This document shows positions 1 through 5,000 of a DNA stretch of 9,663 nt, one piece after another. The DNA is from Bacillota bacterium (GTDB taxonomy: Bacteria > Bacillota > Dethiobacteria > DTU022 > UBA8154), in assembly GCA_003444595.1 (NCBI GenBank), contig DLUO01000189.1, positions 1 to 9,663 of the forward strand, written 5' to 3'. Numbering within the stretch: position 1 is the first letter of the stretch; each line of letters opens with the position of its first letter. Below the pieces are notes generated by a model. The model was not told the origin of the DNA. It saw nothing but the letters and a program-made list of their open reading frames with translations, and ran no database searches. The position numbers and the translations under genes were made by a program.

Positions 1-906
1 CGGGGCGATCGCTTCATTATCCGTTCGTATTCTCCGATGGTTACTATCGGAGGCGGAGTAGTCCTGGATGAACATCCTCCGCGCCATAAGAGGTTTAAGC
101 CGGGAGTTCTGAAAAAACTGGAGGATTTGCACAAAGATGACCCGCTGCCTTTTGTCATGCAGAAGCTTGAGGAGAGCAGGGGGGCTACCCTGGCGGAGCT
201 GGCGCAACTGCTTAAAATGGGGCCAGCGCCGCTAAGCAACCTGTTGGAACGGGCACGACAAGAAAACAAAGCGGTTTTAATCGGTGATTACTATGTTACT
301 GCTGAGAACATCGATGCATGGGGGGCGACGCTTTTAAAGGAGCTTGCTCGTTTTCATAGTGGAAGGCCGCTATGGCCAGGGATGCATAAAGCGCAACTCA
401 GTGGAATTTTCCCGCGCAAAATTACAGGGCGTTCTTACGATTCTCTCCTTGATTATTATAAGCAAAAAGGCCTTATTGAGATAAAAGGAGACATAATCTC
501 CAGGAAAGATTTTGTCCCCCGACCTACTGCAATGCAGGAGCAGAAAATAGAAGAAATACTGCGCTTCTTTATACAGGGTGGGATAACTCCTCCGTCACTG
601 AAGGATTTATGGAGTTCTCTGGGCTTAAAAAAAGAGGAGGGGGAAAGCTATCTGGAATACCTGGTTAATAAGGGTTCAATTGTCAGGGTTAGCGAAGAAA
701 TATTCTTGCACAGCGAACCGTATGCAAAATGCCTGGATATATTAAAAGAACATTTCCGGGCCAACAGGAGTATCAGCCTGGCCCAGTACAGGGATCTGCT
801 GGGGAGTTCACGCAAGTATGCCCAGGCGCTTCTGGAACATTTTGACAGTTGCAAGTTTACCCGGCGCCTGGGTGACGAAAGGGTGCCCTGGAAACTCCCC
901 GGGTAA
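1..906 (+). CDS. selB: Selenocysteine-specific elongation factor SelB, C-terminal part (5' end cut by window)
   Basis: SelB is the GTP-dependent factor that carries selenocysteyl-tRNA to the ribosome and recognises the SECIS hairpin of selenoprotein mRNAs. The reading frame is open from base 1 to the TAA at 904-906 and gives 301 residues, about half of a usual SelB of roughly 630. The first residues, ending in TIGGGVVLD, match the end of the third EF-Tu-like domain. The rest is a series of short helix-rich units typical of the four winged-helix domains that bind SECIS RNA. A segment with ITPPSLKDLW is typical of the third winged helix, and the end (YAQALLEHFD, then TRRLGDERV) is typical of the last one. 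The GTPase domain must lie to the left of the window. Its presence means the organism probably makes selenoproteins, although none is visible here. The identification rests on family resemblance recognised by eye. Confidence 0.93.
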   Translation, partial: RGDRFIIRSYSPMVTIGGGVVLDEHPPRHKRFKPGVLKKLEDLHKDDPLPFVMQKLEESRGATLAELAQLLKMGPAPLSNLLERARQENKAVLIGDYYVTAENIDAWGATLLKELARFHSGRPLWPGMHKAQLSGIFPRKITGRSYDSLLDYYKQKGLIEIKGDIISRKDFVPRPTAMQEQKIEEILRFFIQGGITPPSLKDLWSSLGLKKEEGESYLEYLVNKGSIVRVSEEIFLHSEPYAKCLDILKEHFRANRSISLAQYRDLLGSSRKYAQALLEHFDSCKFTRRLGDERVPWKLPG

Positions 907-972
907 ATGTGCTGGCCGTTTACAATCATCTACCTATATTATCCTATCCCCGATACACGTACACGCCGAGAC

Positions 973-1155
973 TCAGAATGTATTGGGGTCTCTTGTCATG
1001 TACTGGTAGATTAGCCTGTCCAGCTCCCTGCTGATTTCGTAGGTCTTCGGGCAACTGCGGGGTGTATTGCTCATAATATTAATGTTTTTATTTAGCTGCT
1101 TCCGTAGATCTTCGATGCGGCCAAGCAGTTTTTCTTCTTGTTTACAGCAGTTCAA
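973..1155 (-). CDS. Spo0E-like sporulation regulatory protein (aspartyl-phosphate phosphatase family)
   Basis: This 60-residue protein has the size and two-helix layout of the Spo0E/YisI/YnzD family. These proteins remove phosphate from Spo0A~P and so delay sporulation. Helix 1 is about residues 7-24 (KLLGRIEDLRKQL). Helix 2 holds the family signature as SRELDRLI at 42-49, matching the S-x-E-L-D core. The start chosen is TTG at 1155-1153. An AGGA on the minus strand (about 1166-1169) lies 10 bases before it, and an in-frame stop at 1164-1162 rules out a longer protein. The ATG at 1165-1163 is in another frame and opens only seven codons. The residues NCC near the N-terminus and C35 are not part of the known signature. 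The gene converges with selB (66 bases between the stops) and diverges from the electron-transfer operon. Which phospho-protein it acts on cannot be read from sequence. Confidence 0.8.
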   Translation of the reverse strand: MNCCKQEEKLLGRIEDLRKQLNKNINIMSNTPRSCPKTYEISRELDRLIYQYMTRDPNTF

Positions 1156-1311
1156 TTCCAGTCATTCCTTTCTAGAAAATAAGATTGTGAAAGCACCGCA
1201 TAATTTTTATCGTCTATTTAACAAACCAGTTTAAATATTTGTTGAAAAAAGTTTACAATTTATTTACAAAATTTTTTAATTCAGGAATTCATTCCAATTT
1301 TGTTTGTATTT

Positions 1312-1318
1312 TTCGACA
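1312..1318 (-). promoter_or_regulatory. Candidate Spo0A box (minus-strand orientation)
   Basis: On the minus strand this reads TGTCGAAAAA, which matches the core of the Spo0A-box consensus (TGTCGAA followed by A). It lies about 157 bases upstream of the spo0E-like start and points toward that gene. Control of a Spo0E-type phosphatase by Spo0A would form a feedback loop. The match is short, so chance occurrence in AT-rich DNA is possible. Confidence 0.35.
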
Positions 1319-1454
1319 TGGAAGTGTAGAAATCCTTTTTTTGTAAGCAAAATTTTGCAATAATTTTTTGCATGATTGTGTTTATACGCAACCTTGTCTA
1401 TTTTTGCCGTCTAATATTTCAAAATGTGAAACGCCCATCCTCTGATTATCAAGA

Positions 1455-1488
1455 AATAGTTTAAAAAACATCATATTTTCAAACTATT
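1455..1488. repeat. AT-rich inverted repeat / hairpin
   Basis: AATAGTTT at 1455-1462 is the exact complement of AAACTATT at 1481-1488. The stem continues inward with AAAA against TTTT past one bulged C (1480), giving about 12 pairs around a loop of roughly 9 bases. No T-run follows on the plus strand, so it is not a typical terminator. It could be an operator, a DNA cruciform-prone site or an RNA hairpin. Nothing in the sequence decides between these. Confidence 0.4.
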
Positions 1489-1537
1489 CCTTAATGCTTA
1501 AAATTAAATAACGCAAAGCAGGATTTTCTTTTACCTG

Positions 1538-1568
1538 TGTCGAAAACAAAATTGGCAGTATTTAATAT
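1538..1568 (+). promoter_or_regulatory. Candidate Spo0A-dependent promoter: 0A box plus TAATAT -10
   Basis: TGTCGAAAAC starts at 1538 and matches the Spo0A-box core on the plus strand. A TAATAT hexamer lies at 1563-1568. The box therefore occupies roughly the -35 position of that -10 element, which is where Spo0A boxes sit at promoters that Spo0A activates. No good TTGACA-like -35 is present. Transcription from this site would start near 1575, just before the structured segment at 1579-1644, which is a reason to take the arrangement seriously. It remains a pattern-based inference. Confidence 0.3.
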
Positions 1569-1578
1569 GTCTGGTTGG

Positions 1579-1644
1579 CAGCCAGGTCAGACGCAGCCCA
1601 AAATGGCAGCATGCTAAGCATGCTAGTGGGCCTGTTGTAGGCTG
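1579..1644 (+). ncRNA. Candidate structured leader RNA: nested three-part stem-loop
   Basis: Three complementary pairs are nested. CAGCC at 1579-1583 pairs with GGCTG at 1640-1644. CAGCCCA at 1594-1600 pairs with TGGGCCTG at 1627-1634, with one bulge. AGCATG at 1608-1613 pairs with CATGCT at about 1619-1624 around a short loop. The segment is clearly richer in G+C than the AT-rich DNA on either side, as expected for an RNA whose fold is under selection. I do not recognise a known riboswitch, T-box, tRNA or 6S motif. The inner part is also a tandem direct repeat of AGCATGCTA (1608-1616 and 1617-1625), so a simple DNA repeat is an alternative explanation. The strand is assumed from the direction of the downstream operon. 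Confidence 0.4.
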
Positions 1645-1651
1645 TTGAAGC

Positions 1652-1714
1652 TATTGGTAGTTTTCAAACTGGTTTGGCTACCAATATTTATAGTTGCGGT
1701 TTAGTTATTGGTAG
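1652..1714 (+). promoter_or_regulatory. Candidate RNA switch: two TATTGGTAG copies competing for one CTACCAATA
   Basis: TATTGGTAG occurs at 1652-1660 and again at 1706-1714. Its exact complement, CTACCAATA, lies between them at 1678-1686. The middle copy can pair with either outer copy but not with both. The first hairpin is reinforced inside by CAAAC (1665-1669) against GTTTG (1672-1676). The second alternative would reach to within 13 bases of the Shine-Dalgarno sequence at 1727-1735. This is the logic of an attenuator or translational switch. No T-run follows either hairpin, so classical Rho-independent termination is not supported. The effector, if any, is unknown. Confidence 0.35.
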
Positions 1715-1726
1715 TTATTAAATTAC

Positions 1727-1755
1727 AAGGAGGTGTTTTGGCCAAAAAGATCTGA
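1727..1755 (+). other. Orphan strong ribosome binding site with a five-codon reading frame
   Basis: AAGGAGGTG at 1727-1735 is a near-perfect Shine-Dalgarno sequence. The nearest start is TTG at 1738-1740, giving only M-A-K-K-I before a TGA at 1753-1755. A GTG at 1733-1735 inside the Shine-Dalgarno would give a 17-codon frame ending at TAG near 1786. Either this is a leader peptide or translation standby site, or the remains of a decayed small gene. The spacing to the TTG is short (about 4 bases). Confidence 0.3.
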
Positions 1756-1827
1756 AAGTAAAACTGGATGCAACGTTTTTGATTTTTAGATGATTTTCTT
1801 ACCCATTCTTTTTACTTAGTTTTTCCT

Positions 1828-1843
1828 GAAAATCTGGATTTTC
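1828..1843. promoter_or_regulatory. Perfect 7-2-7 inverted repeat, candidate operator
   Basis: GAAAATC (1828-1834) and GATTTTC (1837-1843) are exact complements separated by TG. The site lies about 85 bases upstream of the first operon gene. The overlapping sequence at 1820-1834 resembles a CodY box only imperfectly (about 11 of 15 positions), so I do not assign a regulator. It could equally be a small hairpin in the leader RNA. Confidence 0.3.
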
Positions 1844-1871
1844 TTCTCAGCTTTATGAACTTTCAAGATGG

Positions 1872-1903
1872 TTTACAATTTTAGAAGGGATGGCTGGTAA
1901 AAT
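1872..1903 (+). promoter_or_regulatory. Possible weak proximal promoter
   Basis: TTTACA (1872-1877) resembles a -35 element, and TGGTAAAAT (1895-1903) resembles an extended -10. The spacer is 20 bases, longer than the usual 17, so the pair is weak. A transcript starting about 1910 would leave a very short leader before the ATG at 1927. It is offered as an alternative to the distal promoter. Confidence 0.2.
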
Positions 1904-1926
1904 TACATCTCTAGCGAGGTATGAAG

Positions 1927-3057
1927 ATGAATACAGAACTGCAGAGCTTTATCGAGAAGTATGATTTGCTAGGCTGCATTCAGTGCGGAAGATGTACCGG
2001 CGGTTGCCCGGTTACTGTACGGACCAATTTAAATGTCCGCCGCTTTGTTTATGATTCAATCGACCAGGATGCGCTCGATGAACTGGCCAAATTACCGGAA
2101 ATATGGGACTGCACCGCTTGCAATACCTGCGCCGTCAGATGCCCCAAAGGGTTGAAACCTGTAGAGGTGCTGATAGGGTTGAGGAATATTCTCGTAGAGG
2201 GCGGTGCTGTTCAGCCGACGGTCAGGGATGCCCTGGAAAGCGTCTTCCGTGAAGGTAATCCCTGGGATAAACCCCGGGCTACCCGCTCTGATTGGATGCA
2301 GGGGCTGGAGGTAAAAATTGCTGAACCTGGCGAAAGAGTAGAAAACCTTATTTTCGTTTGCTGCACCATTGCTTATGATCCCAAAGTACAGGTGACAGCG
2401 AAAAACCTGGTTAAAATTTTAAACAAGTCCGGAGTTGATTACGGTTTCATCGGGGACAGCGAGACCTGCTGCTCCAGCGAGGTGCACAACCTGGGAGAAG
2501 AGGGCCTCTTTGAAATGATGATAGAGGATAACACGGAACTGCTGAACAGTTATGATGCAGCCAGGCTTGTCACCATCTCGCCACACTGTTACTCCACTTT
2601 TAAAAACCAGTATCCCGGCTTGAAGGCGGAGGTCATTCACTATACTCACCTGCTTAAAGAGATCCTGGAAGAAAATAAGCTGGAGCTTAACGGTGAATTT
2701 CCTCAAAAGATCGTCTATCATGATCCCTGTTTCTTGGGCAAACAAAACGACGTCTTCGACGAGCCGCGCTACATCCTGGGCCGTATTCCGGGAGCGGAGG
2801 TTGTTGAGTTTGACCGCTCAAGGGAGCGCAGCCTCTGCTGCGAAGGAGGCGGCGGCAAGATGTGGGTGGAGTCGGAGTCCCGTTTGGAACGCCTGGCAGA
2901 GATGAGGGTCAAAGATGCTAAAGCGCTGGGGGCAAGCATTCTGGCCGTAGCCTGTCCTTTCTGTGTTTTGACACTGGACGACGCTCTCAAAGCCAAGGGT
3001 TTTGAGGAAGAAATGCGCGTCGCGGAGCTCCTGGAAATTATCGGGGAACTGGTTTAA
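1927..3057 (+). CDS. Soluble HdrC-HdrB fusion (heterodisulfide reductase-like Fe-S protein)
   Basis: This 376-residue protein joins an HdrC-type ferredoxin domain to an HdrB-type cysteine-rich (CCG, DUF224) region. Residues 17-27 (CIQCGRCTGGC) and 62-72 (CTACNTCAVRC) form two CX2CX2CX3C motifs for [4Fe-4S] clusters, each followed by P. The second CCG unit is complete: C268, C304-C305 in CCEGGGG, and CPFC at 343-346. The first is incomplete: C145/C146, C181-C182, then SPHC at 218-221 in place of CXXC. No membrane helices are seen, so it should be cytoplasmic. Two ATG codons exist, at 1921 and 1927. The second is chosen because GAGG at 1916-1919 is 7 bases from it but only 1 base from the first. 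Followed by etfBA and hdrA, it probably carries the high-potential branch between HdrA and Etf. HdrD, GlpC and LutA are relatives, but the neighbours favour an Hdr role. Confidence 0.85.
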   Translation: MNTELQSFIEKYDLLGCIQCGRCTGGCPVTVRTNLNVRRFVYDSIDQDALDELAKLPEIWDCTACNTCAVRCPKGLKPVEVLIGLRNILVEGGAVQPTVRDALESVFREGNPWDKPRATRSDWMQGLEVKIAEPGERVENLIFVCCTIAYDPKVQVTAKNLVKILNKSGVDYGFIGDSETCCSSEVHNLGEEGLFEMMIEDNTELLNSYDAARLVTISPHCYSTFKNQYPGLKAEVIHYTHLLKEILEENKLELNGEFPQKIVYHDPCFLGKQNDVFDEPRYILGRIPGAEVVEFDRSRERSLCCEGGGGKMWVESESRLERLAEMRVKDAKALGASILAVACPFCVLTLDDALKAKGFEEEMRVAELLEIIGELV

Positions 3058-3066
3058 ATTTAAAGA

Positions 3067-3105
3067 CCTCTTCTTTTACTGGCATTAATGTACCAAGAAG
3101 GAGGG
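3067..3105 (+). promoter_or_regulatory. Intercistronic hairpin masking a Shine-Dalgarno-like sequence
   Basis: CCTC-TTCT at 3067-3074 can pair with AGAA-G-GAGG at 3097-3105 with one bulged G. TGG (3080-3082) against CCA (3094-3096) extends the stem inside, across an internal loop. The 3' arm carries an AGGAGGGG Shine-Dalgarno-like sequence with no good start codon at a suitable distance; only 11- and 18-codon frames begin nearby. The 129-base gap that holds it is the longest inside the operon. The hairpin could set the ratio of HdrCB to Etf by mRNA processing or partial termination, but no T-run follows it. Confidence 0.3.
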
Positions 3106-3186
3106 GATAGTTTAAAATTAAATGGACAAGGGAAGCTGTCGTGAAATTATCTTTTAAAAAAACTGAGTGTAGGAGGTGGAAGCCTT

Positions 3187-3975
3187 ATGAAAACTTTTGT
3201 TTGTATCAAGAGAGTGCCGGATACTTCGGAAGCAGAGGTAAAAGTGGACGCTACAGGCAAGGATGTTGACAACAGCAGGTTTTCTTTTGATATAAATGAT
3301 GCTGACAACTATGCCGTAGAAGAAGCTGTGCTTATTAAAGAGGCTAAAGGAGGAACGGTGCAGGTCGTCTGTTTGGGACCCCAGGATGCCGATGTAATGA
3401 TACGCATGGCCCTGGCCAAGGGCGGTGACAGTGCTATAAGGATCGACGACCCCCGGATTAATGTCTTGGATCCCCTGAAAGTAGCGAAGGTTTTAGCCGC
3501 TGTTGTCAAAGGCCAGGAATTTGACTTGGTATTGACAGGGTGTATGGCCAACGACGACGGTAATATGGCTGTCGGGGTAGCCATGGCGGAGGAGTTGGGC
3601 GTCCCGCATGCGGCCATGGTGAAAAAACTGGAAGTTGAAGACGGAAAGGTAAAAGCTCATAGGGAGCTGGAGGGCGGTATCTCCGAGGTAGTGGAGATTG
3701 ACTTGCCGGCGGTTATTACTATCCAGACCGGGATCAATGAGCCCCGCTATGCACCCATCAGGGGCATCAGACAAGCCCAGAAGAAAGAGCTTAAAGTGTT
3801 GAAACTGGAGGATCTGGGACTTGCAGAAAGCGATGTTAATGCAGATAGTTCCCTGGTCGAGCTGCAAAAGCTCTATATTCCTGAGGTAGTCTCCCACGCG
3901 GAAATAATCGAGGGCGAACCCGAGGAGAAAGCGGAGATTATGGCTACCAAGCTGGTGAAAGGAGGGCTGCTCTAA
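3187..3975 (+). CDS. etfB: Electron transfer flavoprotein subunit beta (FixA family)
   Basis: EtfB with EtfA forms a flavoprotein that moves electrons between acyl-CoA dehydrogenases or similar enzymes and a quinone, NADH/ferredoxin or Fe-S partner. The 262 residues match the family length. Clear family features are the N-terminal VCIKRVPDT, the ReLEGG segment at 159-164, LPAVITIQ at 173-180, and INEPRY at 183-188. The last opens the recognition loop that docks dehydrogenases in known Etfs; an isoleucine (I191) stands about where human EtfB has its anchor leucine. The nucleotide-binding loop reads NDDGNMAVG at 122-130 and lacks the Thr and Gln usual there. The start ATG follows AGGAGGTGG (3171-3179) at normal spacing. 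The gene sits between an HdrCB protein and etfA. Whether this Etf itself bifurcates electrons cannot be decided from this subunit by eye. Confidence 0.96.
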   Translation: MKTFVCIKRVPDTSEAEVKVDATGKDVDNSRFSFDINDADNYAVEEAVLIKEAKGGTVQVVCLGPQDADVMIRMALAKGGDSAIRIDDPRINVLDPLKVAKVLAAVVKGQEFDLVLTGCMANDDGNMAVGVAMAEELGVPHAAMVKKLEVEDGKVKAHRELEGGISEVVEIDLPAVITIQTGINEPRYAPIRGIRQAQKKELKVLKLEDLGLAESDVNADSSLVELQKLYIPEVVSHAEIIEGEPEEKAEIMATKLVKGGLL

Positions 3976-3976
3976 A

Positions 3977-4951
3977 ATGGGAGATGTATTTGTTTTAATA
4001 GAACACCGTCAAGGAACATTGCGTGATGTTTCCCTGGAGATGCTTACCAAGGCTTCTGAAGTGGCAGGACAACTGGGCGGAGAAACGGTTGCGGTCCTCA
4101 TCGGCAGTGGCGTTGATTCTTTTGCCGAGAAGGTAGCCGGTTACAGCGATAAGGTTTTGTATGTCGATGATCCACTTTTTGCCGACTATAACTCTGAAAA
4201 ATACCAGAAGGTCCTGGTGGAGTTGATTAAGCAGTACAACCCCGGTCTTGTGATGATCGGTCACACTACCCAGGGCGTCGACCTGGCCCCGGCTTTGGCC
4301 GTGGAAATGAACCTGCCCTTTGTCACGGACGTTATTGACCTGGAGTTTGTTGACGGTAAGCCACAGCCGGTACGCCAGTATTACCAGGGCAAGGTCAATG
4401 CCAACTTTGCCTTCAAAGGGGAGCCTCCTTACCTGATTACTTTCAGAGAAGCTACCCTGGAGGCCGGCGAGCCCTCCAAGCAGGGGAAAGTGGAAAAGGT
4501 AGAGTCGCCTTTGAAAGAGGATATCGGCTATCGCCGGTTTATAGAGTATGTGGAAGCTGAAGTCGGAGACGTGGATATTACCCAATCGGAGATCCTGATT
4601 GCTGTCGGCCGGGGAATCAGAGAGGATAAGAACATGGCCATGATCGAAGACCTGGCCAAAACCATTAAAGCCGACATCTGCGGCTCCCGTGCGGCGACAG
4701 ACGCAGGATGGATACCTCATGACCGCCAGGTGGGCACCTCCGGTAAAACGGTTAAGCCCAAGCTCTATATTGCTATCGGGATTTCCGGCGCATTCCAGCA
4801 CCTGGCCGGGATGAAGGGAGCCAAAACCATTGTGGCTATCAACAAGGACCCCGATGCTCCGATCTTTACAGTGGCTGATTTTGCCATTATTGACGACCTT
4901 TTCAAGGTGGTCCCCAAACTGACCGAGAAGCTGAAAGAGCTGCGGGGTTAA
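3977..4951 (+). CDS. etfA: Electron transfer flavoprotein subunit alpha (FixB family)
   Basis: EtfA binds FAD through its C-terminal domain and pairs with EtfB. The 324 residues are of normal length. The family signature is complete: SRAATDAGW (238-245), QVGTSGKTV (251-259), then LYIAIGISG (263-271), with QH at 274-275 and IVAIN at 285-289. The C-terminal APIFTVADF and DDLFKVVP follow as usual. The N-terminal domain (1-190) lacks the ferredoxin insertion found in some clostridial EtfA proteins, so no Fe-S cluster is expected. The start is one base after the etfB stop, and its Shine-Dalgarno sequence (AAAGGAGGG, 3958-3966) lies inside the etfB end, indicating coupled translation. Position between hdrCB/etfB and hdrA suggests that its electrons go to, or come from, the Hdr complex and not a membrane quinone oxidoreductase. 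That is inference from context. Confidence 0.96.
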   Translation: MGDVFVLIEHRQGTLRDVSLEMLTKASEVAGQLGGETVAVLIGSGVDSFAEKVAGYSDKVLYVDDPLFADYNSEKYQKVLVELIKQYNPGLVMIGHTTQGVDLAPALAVEMNLPFVTDVIDLEFVDGKPQPVRQYYQGKVNANFAFKGEPPYLITFREATLEAGEPSKQGKVEKVESPLKEDIGYRRFIEYVEAEVGDVDITQSEILIAVGRGIREDKNMAMIEDLAKTIKADICGSRAATDAGWIPHDRQVGTSGKTVKPKLYIAIGISGAFQHLAGMKGAKTIVAINKDPDAPIFTVADFAIIDDLFKVVPKLTEKLKELRG

Positions 4952-5000
4952 TTTAAGAAGACATCAGCAGTTACTTTTTGTTGGAGGATGAAAAAAAGCA

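Larger units (their letters stand above)
1156..1926. other. AT-rich intergenic region between divergent spo0E-like gene and Etf-Hdr-Flx operon
   Basis: No convincing protein gene is present in any frame here. The left part, to about 1560, is very AT-rich and contains inverted repeats: GGAAT-2-ATTCC at 1284-1295, the 12-base palindrome GCAAAATTTTGC at 1347-1358, TTTCA-5-TGAAA at 1417-1431, and a longer hairpin at 1455-1488. The middle part, 1570-1645, is clearly more GC-rich and structured. The right part, 1740-1920, is again AT-rich and carries one perfect inverted repeat at 1828-1843. The region must hold the promoters for both flanking genes. Its length and structure suggest a long 5' leader on the operon side. 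Separate entries describe the elements that can be supported. Confidence 0.7.

Noticed and set aside
907..972. Rho-independent terminator between selB and the convergent spo0E-like gene
   Set aside because: No GC-rich hairpin followed by a T-run is visible on either strand in this gap.
1142..1165. ATG at 1165 (minus strand) as the start of the spo0E-like gene
   Set aside because: It is in another frame and encodes only seven codons before TAA. The TTG at 1155 keeps the family motif in frame and has the better Shine-Dalgarno spacing.
1394..1417. TTGTCT ... TAATAT as a sigma-A promoter in the left intergenic part
   Set aside because: The spacer is only about 12 bases, too short for a working promoter.
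1570..1740. T-box, tRNA (including tRNA-Sec) or known riboswitch in the structured region
   Set aside because: No T-box sequence, no acceptor stem with CCA, and none of the conserved cores of the common riboswitch classes could be found by eye.
3995..4801. Long open frame on the minus strand within etfA
   Set aside because: It lies wholly opposite a clear etfA, shows no recognisable family motif and is explained by the codon bias of the real gene. The same holds for the other antisense frames in the operon.
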